Position numbers and translations under genes: made by a program. Below, in pieces: positions 34,270-43,810 of a stretch of 64,000 nucleotides of DNA. The notes below the pieces were generated by a model. That model saw only the letters and a list, made by a program, of their open reading frames with translations. It did not search any database and was not told the DNA's origin. Numbering within the stretch: the first letter of the stretch is position 1; the number at the start of each line of letters is the position of its first letter. The stretch is from Periconia sp. R9002. Lineage: Eukaryota > Ascomycota > Dothideomycetes > Pleosporales > Periconiaceae. The DNA lies in assembly GCA_023627715.1 (NCBI GenBank), contig JAMAHW010000045.1, positions 186,001-250,000 of the forward strand, read 5' to 3'.

Positions 34270-37200
34270 TTTGACCCCCCGGGACGCGCCATGTGAGCAA
34301 CAGTGCGAAGGAACCCCCCGTCACCTTCATCATCTTTTGATCAACGGGCTGTCGCATCAACATCACTACCTTGCCTCTGTGCTCGAGGCTTCGCGCGCGC
34401 GAACAACCGCCATCATGACATGAAACGTTGGCTCTCTTTCACTTTTCTTCACAACATCAATTCCCCAATAACGTCGTCACGAGGAAACACTGCAAAACCA
34501 TCCCATTCTAAGCTTTATATCCCACTTTACAAATGTCGGTTTCCCACAGCCCCACTCAGTCGTGGATAAAACCTCCACATTACTTCTTTTCTCTTGTTTT
34601 TTTTTCTCCTTGTCTGTCGGTTAGCCTGTGCCAGGCACCCCAGTAATTTCTAGTCACTCCTTCAACACTCTTTCAACATACCCTCCTACGTTTTTGTCAC
34701 ATCAATTCAATCTCTTTTGATGGTTCTTGTTCAACTTTACTTCTCTTCTTCACTGTTTCGTTGTTGGATGGATTTCGCAACATACATACCTACACACAAC
34801 GACGACGATGGTCGGTCTGGATGGTCACCACCACACACTCTCTCGCTTCAAAAGCAGTCTGGGACAAAGCTACTACACTATCCAAGTTCAAGTTCAACCA
34901 AGAGAAGGAAAACGAAAACACAGAAAAGAAACCTGTACGAGAACATTTGTTTTGATACCAACACCCTACTTTTTTTGCCCAAAAAATGAGACGCGTCTTT
35001 TATTATTTTCGGTTCAACGGCGCTTCATCTGTATGTAGCCCTCGTTGACCCATTTTCTCTGGTGGAGCTGGAGTTTGGAGATACCCCCCTTTTTTGATTT
35101 TATACCCTTCTTCTATCGGTGGTCGGTCGTCGGTCGGGCTTATTCTTCTTTGCATTCCTCCCCGCCCGGCAAGGTTTTATGCGGAAAAGGAGAGAGGGAG
35201 GGATTTGACGGTTCTGCGTGCTTCTCTTATCGCGCAGTTCCTTGAGGAGTTTCGAGTATGTAGTTCATTATCCCAAAAATTCAAAAGGTTGTCGTCGAAA
35301 AAAAAAAAGAAACTTTTCGTTTATTCGTGGCTCCGATCTGATCTGTATGCCTTCTTACGAACCCGTCATTCTGGCACCCTCCCACGTGTGTGAGCGCGCA
35401 TGGTTTTTCTTCCTTCCTTTCCTTTCCCCCGGTCACCAAGGGAAGGAAAAAGTAAATTAAACCCAACCAACCCACGCGATGGCATACCTCGCACCTTCCT
35501 CATCCATCTAATTCCCTTGGCACTACCACTAAAACTTTATTCCGAGGTCAAGTTTTTCCCCCCTTCTCTTTTGATTGGCTGAGAGGCGCTTTCATTCATT
35601 CACCCACTGGTACAAAAAAGAAGAGAAGGAGGGGGCCGGCGACTAATACTACGCGCACTTTTACCCAATGGTTAGAGAGTAAGAGTGCAGATTTTTTCTT
35701 CTAACGTCGTCTTTCTTACTTGCAGTATGTAGCTAGCGGGAAAAGGAAAAGGAGGCTCTACCCTAGTGGATTGGAGATTTACAGTGCATGTGCAGCGTGC
35801 ATTGCATGAAGATTTGTTCTTGGGTTGGGTTAGGCTAGGTTACATTAATGTTGTAAGTCTACCTAGGCTAGGCTAGCTACAGTGGGTAAAGTAATTTGCG
35901 GTCCGGCGCGAGCGCGCGCGCGCGCGATTGCTGCATGCGAGATAGGATGGATGGGTGGGTAGGTGCAAAATGGATAGCATTTATGGCGTAGGATTTGTAT
36001 ATGTTTGTGTAAAACAGAAAGGCGACTATTAATAAGAAAAAAAGGTTTGATTGGAACGCGGGGCGCGTAAAACCTGCCGCACCGTGCACATTAACCAATC
36101 AATTTGCCATAATTGAAAAAAAAGAACAGAAAAATCTCCGTTTTTTTTTCTTCTACCTTTCCCTTGACGTCCTAACGATGAAAAATTGAATTAGAGCGAG
36201 TGGAGGGACTAAACGGAAAAACAAGGGGTGTTAGTTATGTCATCCGGAGATTTCGTTGGTTAATAGTAAGTAACGAGTTTTTCTTTTTTGTTTTGTGGAC
36301 TATCTTAAGCTATTGCGCTAGAAGACGGGATTTACGCTCTGGTTTAGGTTAGGCTTTAGGGGGGGTGGGCAGCTTGGGTTTTTGGCTGGGGGCGATGTTC
36401 GCGTAGGGAGCTGGAAGGAAAAAAGGGGACAGAGAGAGAAAGGAGCGAGCGTGGAAAGAAGATGGTTAAACTAAGCTATGGTTACTTTATTTATGTGGAG
36501 AGACTGAAGCAGAGCGTTTGTTGCATTTGTTACACGTTAATTACCCTCTTCCAAATCCTACATACAAATCCAGCCTCCCGCACACCTTTTTCCCTAAGGG
36601 AAAATTCTCCCTAACGGGAAAAAGAAAAGATTAAAAAAAACCACACATTCCTCCCCAATTTTAAGGTCACAACCAACCCTCTCCTCCCATCAATCTTTCT
36701 ATTCCCATCCTTCCCCCACTCATCCTTAGTTGCCATACCATTTCATGCCCTCACGCACGTACCCGCTTTCGCTCGCTTCATACACATGTACCACCAAGTA
36801 TTTACCGCGCGAGACAAATCGCTCCGAGTTTTGGAACTAGAAATAGAAATACAAGATCCCGATCACTACCCCGGGTGCACTTTTTTCCCTTTTTATGGGC
36901 ATGCATTTGCGCGCGACGAGGCTGAGCAGCTCATCAATCACCATCGCACTACCCCGTCACTCCCCGTGTGAGTAAGCCCGTCAGACCCATCCGCACGTAC
37001 TCCGAACCCCCGCGCGCGCCTTCTGGTAGTGTACTTAGAGTAAGTGCGGTGTGGATACGCGGATGATGGTGATGATGATGATGATCACCGATGCCGGAGT
37101 TTGTTTGTTTCGCGTTTCATGTGTTGCGGAATGTAATGGGCGTGCAATGTTGAGTGTGGTGTTGCCAAGGTCGGTCGCGAAAATGCGATCGATCCGACGA

Positions 37201-38565
37201 CCCCCGATTTAGATATTTCTCGGGAGTACCATGGTGTGGCGTTTGAGGTAAGCTCTAGTTACGAGTTTTTATTTCTTGGACTACGATTTTTATTATTGTC
37301 AGCAGCAATTTTGATATTTTGAGAAGGTGAAAGAAAGAAGGTAGTACGTGAGTATTGGATACGAGTGCTGAGAAGTGAAGAGGAACGAAGTGGATGGATT
37401 AATTACAGGGTAATATATGTGACACGAGACTGTTGCTTTCTTTTGTATGAGCTGAGCCCGTCACCCGCCTACGTTGCGTTTTGCGTATACGAACAGCGGC
37501 CAGCAGGTGGGACTTTAGTTGATGAATGGTGGGTGTGTGTGCGTGATGGCGCCACTGCGGAGGGAGTAACGTTGGTTGGGGGACGTTTTCGTTTCATGGA
37601 AACGAATTTCGGCGGATTTACGTGTAGTTCACGTGAGGTACAATGCGCGATTTTTGTACCTGTCGGATGTCGGAGGGAATTTTTTTTCTTTTGTTTTGCG
37701 GTTGGGGATAATGCAGTGTGTGTGTTGGGGTTTCATTGTGGTCGTGTCCACATGTTTAGGGTTGATGGATTGCTGAGATTACGGGTTTACGAAGGCTGAT
37801 GTGCGAGGATGACGACGCTGTAATTGATGATTTACATTTGGTACACGTAGCCGTGGTTAGACTTCTCTATTTCTAACAATTTTTGGCTTTCTTAGCCTTC
37901 GTTTCATGGATTTGTCGTTCCGCTCCGTCTTACCTGCGTGTAGATCAATGTCAGCATCGTATTGTAAGCTCCATCCGAGGTGCGGGGATTGCAGTACTAC
38001 TTATCTAGATTATCAAGTACCTTTTTCGGATCAAGTGTTGGACCCTGAGTGGCTGGAAGGGTTGCGGGATGACGCAACGTTTGAGTTTGTCTGCAGTGAA
38101 CGTCTGTGGATATAGGATGATCGGCGGGTGAAGGACGTTGGACGGACGTGCGTTTATCGATTATGTGTGGTAGATGATGCGAACTTTGGTAGATGCTGAG
38201 TCACCGTTGTTTTTTCTTTGTTTCTGCTTGCGAGGGGAATGGCTTGAAGGGTTATATCAGATGCAGTTTCCCTGGATTTCTTCTATATATGATTGAAATT
38301 TAGCTGAGCTACTGCTATAGGAACAGAATTACACACCTCATCTAACGCATACTCGTGGACTCACAAGCATAACCGCTTCCCAATTCTCGATTAAATTTAT
38401 TCTTCGTGCACATGAGTTACCCCAGTCCGTCCTAGTCGGTTACTCTTGTGACGTTGCCATTCTTCTCCTATACCTCTGCATGCACAGCTCTCAAAAATTA
38501 GAGCCAACCTCATCTGATTCCTTGCTGGCTCCACAAGTTTTACAGGAAAACTCGATCTGGGGACG
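34270..38565. other. 4.3-kb region without a supported gene
   Basis: It starts with the 3' untranslated region of the cell-wall gene (T-rich and C/T-rich to about 35700). The rest is mixed AT-rich sequence with an alternating GC run (35905-35927), a TTTAGG-like degenerate tract near 36340-36360 and a GAT run near 37070. + frames at 37365-37799 and 37906-38115 contain no family motif and are not called. A lowly conserved or non-coding transcript cannot be excluded. Confidence 0.4.
35905..35927. repeat. Alternating GC dinucleotide tract
   Basis: About 20 bases of GC alternation, with one GA interruption, in otherwise AT-rich intergenic DNA. Such purine-pyrimidine alternation can form Z-DNA. 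Confidence 0.8.
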
Positions 38566-38815
38566 TTAGTCCTCTCTCCGTGCCTCTTTGCCTAGTGATC
38601 TTACATCCCGGCCAATCATTATCGGCAATTGTTGGTCTATCGGCTTGCGTATGTCGTAGTAAGGTCTGGCCGTCGTGTTGCAGACAGTCTTGATCGAGCC
38701 ATCTTCGGTACTGTGAATTATCACAGAAGACGAGACGTCAGTGAACCCCTTCCAGTTGGGGAGCTTTGTAAGCTCTAGCTCACCACCTCCTGCTTGCCTG
38801 AGGCTAATTTGCCCT
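38566..38815 (-). pseudogene. Orphan coding-like exon, unknown family
   Basis: A - strand frame of about 75-85 codons ends at TAA 38568-38566. It has balanced, protein-like composition and contains LPNWKGFTDVSSSVIIHST and ARPYYDIRKPIDQQLP. It is preceded by a plausible acceptor, CCTCAG near 38811. Upstream, another open stretch (VFREADASVALTYRVG, about 38920-38860) ends next to a GTGAAT donor. I do not recognise the family and could not find a convincing first exon, so this is either the 3' end of a small multi-exon gene or a relic. Confidence 0.3.
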
Positions 38816-39221
38816 TACTTATAAGACGCTGTGGTAGAAGTGTATTCACCTGTGGAAGACAGCGACGAGTACCGACGCGATACGTGAGCGCGACGGAGGC
38901 GTCAGCCTCGCGGAACACGCAGCTCTGAGAAAGATGTTCAACAATCACTATAGCCAAACACGAATGGTACCGTTATGGGGATGTGCCGAAGGGAGACTGA
39001 AGTGCACTGGTGTCTAAGTCACTGCCTTCCTTAGGCGCGGGACATCTGTGGAACCCGAGGGGGATACTCCCATGGAGTGAACCCGACGCCTTCACGGCTT
39101 CGCACACTTGTCACAACTGGCCACCATCAGACAAGGACTGTACATTGATGTCGCGGCAGACAGAGGCTAACTCCAAAAAAATCGACCAGCATCTCAACAT
39201 CATTAGGACTACACATTACTC

Positions 39222-41260
39222 CTACGTCCCGATTTCACTATACAACATCGCACACTTATCTACCCTGAAGCTCCGCACCGACGCTGCCAATGGAAAGAAC
39301 ACTACCCCACAACTCGCCTCTGTCCCAACCATCTTCTGACAGCCGTCTTCCTCATACATCGTCAGGCAGCACGTGTCCGCCGCTACACCCTTCACCAATT
39401 CCTCGGGGTCGTATCCAAAGTAAAAGTCAAAATCTTTGGGCCAGATGGTACCGAGACCACCCAAGTAGCCGGGAAGGTGCTGACTAGTCTGAGCTACAGT
39501 GGTGCTGGCAATATTGATACACTGCGTGTTCACAGTTGTCTTGTCGTTGGCGTTGGCGACAAGGTTCTTTGCGTCTGAAGCGTATAGAAGTGCGGGGTTC
39601 TCCTTGTATGCTAGGTCTCCGCCGGCGCTCTCGCCCTGCAGTGGGGTGCGGATGTGCACTATCCACGGCCGGTGCGAGGGCACAGGGGAACTCTGAAATG
39701 CGGGCACCTCCGTTGGCGCCTGTGGGGCCGTTTTGCTGTGACATGAAGACGCGTCGAGGCAGACGTTGCGGGTACCGGTAGGAAGAGTGACGCAGGCATA
39801 ACCCTTTTGGCAGTCTTGATGGGTCTCGCAGATCTCCCCGTCGTGACGAAGTGCTTCGGAGGAGTACTGCACACAGAATCCGCTCAACCAAGGACTACTA
39901 GCGCAGGTGCATGTCTTTGCATTCTCGCCCTGGCCGCAGGCGTCGAATTGGTTGAACCGGCCGGCGGCCTGGCAAGTGTCGACTGTACAGGCACCATTGA
40001 TGCATTCTCCTGAGCTACACTGCAAGAGGTGCTGTCAGCTAGTGTTGTGATACGATGATGCAATACAAGACTCACTTTGTTCCCGCACTTTCCGCAGTTG
40101 GCTGCGTCTGACAAACGGGCCTCTGCGCTGTCGTCACACACGCTTGGACAGAATGTCGAGCTAATGTCGCCCAACACAGGCAGGTGTTTGTGCAGCCAGT
40201 CAGCCCCAAAGTCAGCCGCAAACTTTGCATAGAACGTTGATACCAGACTCTCCGCACTGTTCGCGGGCGCGTCTCCAAAATTCGTCATGATCTGCTTCAT
40301 CATCAACTTCTTCGACTCCTTGAACAGCCAATCCTTGTAAAGCCCCCTAAGGAATTCCCCCGTAACTGCCTTGCAAAGTATGTCGTCAAGAATGTTGACC
40401 TTCAGTTCCACAAGGAATTTCTCGCGATGGATCCAGAAGGGGCTACCCTTATCGAGGTGGTCGATGGATTTACGGATGACGATTTTTGACAGCTGATCGA
40501 TGATCTTCCATGTGAGGTCTTCTTGGCCGCGCGCCCAGGCTTCCCATACCTCACCCTCTATGGTTGGGGGGTAGTTGGCCCGTGCCTTCAATCCACTACT
40601 ATGTTCGGGTGAGAGTTGAATGGAGGCAATTTCTGGTCTTGCGCCTGTCGCCACGTACGGGTCTGCAATTGCACTTACTCCGATAGCTAGGTGAATGATC
40701 ATAATGAAAACTGGGAGAAGTAGAAGGAAAGGCCCCCTCTTGGGCTTTGACGAACTCCCGGTAAAAAGAGGTAATGTGGTAGAAGCCGTATTGGATGAAG
40801 ACGTGTCCGTAGATTTTGGGAATGGCGCGGTGGGTGCAGATCCAGTAGGAAAGGTCCATGTCGCATTTGCTTGGGACGACAAACCAGACGCCGGAAGGAT
40901 AGTGGTAATCGAAATATTTGCTGACAATGACCGAGCGGCGTCCAGTGTGCAGGTGTCGTCCTCTAGTCGGATCTCCCCGTTCCCGAACGATGGCGCAATA
41001 AGAGTGTAATGGCAGTTTGGTGTGGTCACCATCTCCGTCAGGCTTGACGAGGAGTTGTCACCTTCCCAATGGGAGATGACAAGATACTCTGAAGTCCCAT
41101 TGCACACTACTCCGTTGCTGCACGGTAGAGTTCTGCTGATGGTGGTGCAGGTGGTGTTAGTGAAGTCGTTGAGTTCAGAACAGCCATCGCCAGTGCAATT
41201 GAAGCTGTACGAGAAGAAGGAGCCACAGATCGCAAACGAGCTATCCCAGGATGACTTCAT
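39222..41260 (-). CDS. Cysteine-rich secreted or membrane protein, 660 aa (unknown)
   Basis: Exons are 41260-40076 and 40019-39222; the 56-nt intron (GTGAGT...TTGCAG, phase 0) joins KCGNK to CSSGECINGAC. The N-terminal 176 residues carry many Cys and N-glycosylation sites (NCTG, NTTC, NGTS, NATW), then a Ser/Thr-rich stalk. A hydrophobic segment covers about 177-197. Next is a helical region (about 220-360), then a Cys-rich, EGF/Stig1-like part (CGKCGNKCSSGECINGAC, CETHQDCQKGYACV) and a C-terminal domain with DTCCLTMYEEDGCQKMVG. The first Met lacks a signal peptide, and the frame is open upstream (ACYIPPSLSSHS) to a possible acceptor CTCAG, so a leader exon is probably missing. The hydrophobic segment could instead be the signal of a second gene. 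Extracellular function is likely; no known family was recognised. Confidence 0.7.
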
Positions 41261-41526
41261 GATGCGAGTATCGGCTGTGGAATGTGATGAGAGCGACGGT
41301 GGAATATAGCATGCACCTGAGATCGTTATAAGACGGCTCCTTCACAGATGGCTTGCCAGTGTCACCTGATGTTGGGTCATCTTCAAAGCGATTCGAACCC
41401 AGCTAGAGCTAATAATGCCCCTTAGCATGGAAAAGAACACGAAAGATCATATGATGTGGCGAGGCTAAGACTTATCCTACCCATAAGACTGAGAAGCCAA
41501 AGACCCTGTTCATGCTGTGTGGCTTA

Positions 41527-42118
41527 GTCATGCCACCAGAAGCTGATAGTGGCTGGCTGGCATGGTAACGATTGCAAAAACCCCCACGCCGGAACCTTGC
41601 ATCTTTGGGCGATCTCCCGATATGTGGGGTACAGGTGGTCGGATGTGACGTGGTCCTTGAGTCGTGGAATTTTTCGCGGCTGAAAGTTCTTGCAGAGCTC
41701 GAGGACAAGATCATGTTGAGGCATGCTGTCAGCGAGACGTTCCAGGGTGTTTACAAGCTTTTCGAAAAACGTGGTGTAGTTGCTCGCCGCCTGCCTATTG
41801 TCAAAAACCGAGATAATCTATTTGGGGTGGTGAACCTAACCAATACAAGTCGAATAGCTCCCAAGCAATAGCGGCATATTCGGGATGCGACTGGACAATG
41901 ACACCGACAATTTCGAAATAGGATTGAAGCCTTTTGCTGAAATTCCCTATCTTATCAATCAATCTCGCACCTCGAAAAGCGCGTTTTCCTGCCAGCCCCA
42001 TCTTCCCAATCTCCTCGATCATTTGCTCCGCCGAAGAGCTCTTGAGCGCAGCTCTCTCCTCCGATGGAAGAGAAGCCAGAAATCTTGTTTGTACATTCTT
42101 AAAAATGTCGTTAGTCAT
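41527..42118 (-). pseudogene. Relic of a fungal STAND (NACHT/NWD2-type) protein N-terminus
   Basis: From ATG 42118 the frame reads TNDIFKNVQTRFLASLPSEE, then a helical segment and YFEIVGVIVQSHPEYAAIAW, the N-terminal domain commonly found before NACHT ATPases in fungal NLR-like proteins. Right after AIAW one base is missing (near 41860). In the next frame comes GAIRLVLV, a plausible intron (GTTCAC...ATAG, to 41794) and then NYTTFFEKLVNTLERLADSMPQHDLVLELC, which continues the same domain. After about 41620 the similarity fades. There is no NACHT Walker A, so only the first 150-200 residues of what is usually a protein of 1,000 or more survive. It begins head-to-head with the CHAT fragment, about 90 bases away. 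Confidence 0.7.
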
Positions 42119-42210
42119 ATTAGTGCGTTGTTTAAAGGAAAAATGATCGGCATTTTCTGAGATAATGGTAGTTTGCAGACAGCAGTGCATCAGGCTGCAA
42201 AATGTCGTGA

Positions 42211-42681
42211 TCACATGACGTTCTTGGTATCGTGAGCAAGGCAGGTCTTGCTACACTACTCGAAAACCAAGAGAGCTTGAAGCTCGTCATTCTCAATGCT
42301 TGTTACTCGCGAGACCAAGCACAGTCCATTGCCGACGCGATTGGGCATGTAATTGGAATGGAGGGTTCGATCCGAGATTCGGATGCCATCAATTTCAGTC
42401 GGGAGTTTTTCACGGCTCTTGGATATGGACGGACGTTCGAGGCTAACTTTAAGAAAGCGAGAGATGCGGTGGGGCTGGATAGTTCTTCCATGCTAAAAGC
42501 ACACTTTCTGAAAGCACAGCACGGTGGACCCATGAATCAACAGCCGACTACCATACCACCCTCCATTACTCTTGACAACCCGGAGGTCAAACCTAGAGAT
42601 ACGGGATTCAGGTATTATCTTACTGCTAGTCTAGTCATGCTTTGTGCCTCCCTGTTTTGTATTTATATGGCAGCGTCATAG
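42211..42681 (+). pseudogene. Truncated CHAT (caspase-like protease) domain with C-terminal membrane helix
   Basis: The frame is open from 42211 after an upstream TGA. A GTG lies at 42232, but there is no ATG near the N-terminus. The sequence LKLVILNACYSRDQAQSIAD followed by VIGMEGSIRDSDAINFSREF and FTALGYGRTFEANFKKA is the catalytic C-terminal half of a CHAT domain: the NACYS Cys is the nucleophile position, and the usual GMxxxIxDxxAxxFxxxFY block follows. The preceding half, with the HGxxD catalytic His, is absent, so the enzyme as seen cannot be active. The tail ends in a hydrophobic helix (YYLTASLVMLCASLFCIYMA). CHAT domains act as proteases in NLR-linked cell-death systems. It is a truncated gene, or the last exon of a gene whose first exons are gone. 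Confidence 0.7.
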
Positions 42682-43810
42682 CACTTTGGTGTTGTAATCC
42701 AATTACTAGATGTGCATCAGCTTTCCACAGGATTGGACATTCACATAGTGTCAGGGTATGGATGCAATGCTCGCGGAAAGGGGGATGGGACGTTCAGTAA
42801 TACCGAAGACTTGCACTCATATTGTGCACCAGATACATTCAGACAAAATAGAATGAGAGGGCACTTATAGAACGTACATACCATACTCCATATTGGTGAG
42901 AAAACATAGAGATTCGCCAGATAAAGTTGGTTCTGTGGGACAGAAGCCTCGGTTCAAAGCAGTTTTATGAGTTCAACAATCTCCCTTTACAACCATTGTC
43001 CTTTGAACTCTGCGCTAGACCCTGAAATGTGGTCTTCTCCCCTCACCCCGTTCCCCCCACACTGTAGACTGTCCTTCCTGTGCTTGTTGATCTCACTCCG
43101 CATCTTTACTCCACTGAGTGTCTCGGGATATCTGAATCGGGTCATTATTTTGATATACGGACTGCGCAATGTGTAGATTATATGCGCCTTTGGAACGAGC
43201 GAGCGATTAGGACGAGGTTAATGACAAACTCGGCAGAGCTGGCCTGGGTAATTACTCCTGCACGAATTACTTATCCGTATATGGTAATTGATAGTGACCG
43301 AAAATTTGTCCTGGACAAGAGCTGTGTCAGATTCAGTGAGCGCTACATCTGCAACTTCTCCGCATTTTGTTGACGGACGTAGAAGTTGGTTTGCAACATT
43401 CGAGTTCATATTTTCTAGTATGCCTAGGAAGGCTGTGTGCATTTTGGACATGTATTTGAGACCTCTAGGCTGACACTACGACGATACTCGGGGTTGCGCC
43501 ATTGTAACGACTTAAAACCGGTTCAATTTGGCCTGACTCTGCCCGAATTGCTAGGCCTCGATCTGCACGATGTTTGATGTTTACCGACAAAAGTTATGCA
43601 GTCGCCCGATAGGTACGAGATCTTGCATTGATTTCGTATAGCGGATGCCGCTAGCATTCTTTTTTCTGTTTTCGGCTTCAACATTATTTTCCATCGGGCA
43701 ATTTGGGGGTATGGGGGCGGTATACATGTCCGCCCCCACAAGGTAGAGCCTCGACTCGCACCTGCAAACAATAGGAGGTTTCAATTTTTTGGGCGTTTGC
43801 GAACGTACCA
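42682..43810. other. Intergenic region
   Basis: About 1.1 kb between the CHAT fragment and the metalloprotease relic. Short frames at 42967-43373 have no motif. Nothing supported was seen. A TATTTAAT just inside the annotated metalloprotease start (43821-43828) could be a promoter element if the true start lies later. Confidence 0.4.

Noticed and set aside
36340..36362. TTTAGG/TTAGG degenerate run
   Set aside because: Too short and irregular to be a telomeric relic; simple AT/G-rich drift explains it.
37365..37799. 144-codon + frame rich in Phe, Cys and Val
   Set aside because: No recognisable domain, and it lies in a region full of overlapping short frames; probably chance.
41376..41412. 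tRNA-like boxes on the - strand: TAGCTCTAGCTGG directly followed by GGTTCGAATC
   Set aside because: The two boxes are fused with no anticodon arm between them, and there is no acceptor stem, so no tRNA can fold.
42366..42376. B-box-like GGTTCGATCC
   Set aside because: It lies inside the CHAT coding frame, with no A box or cloverleaf around it.
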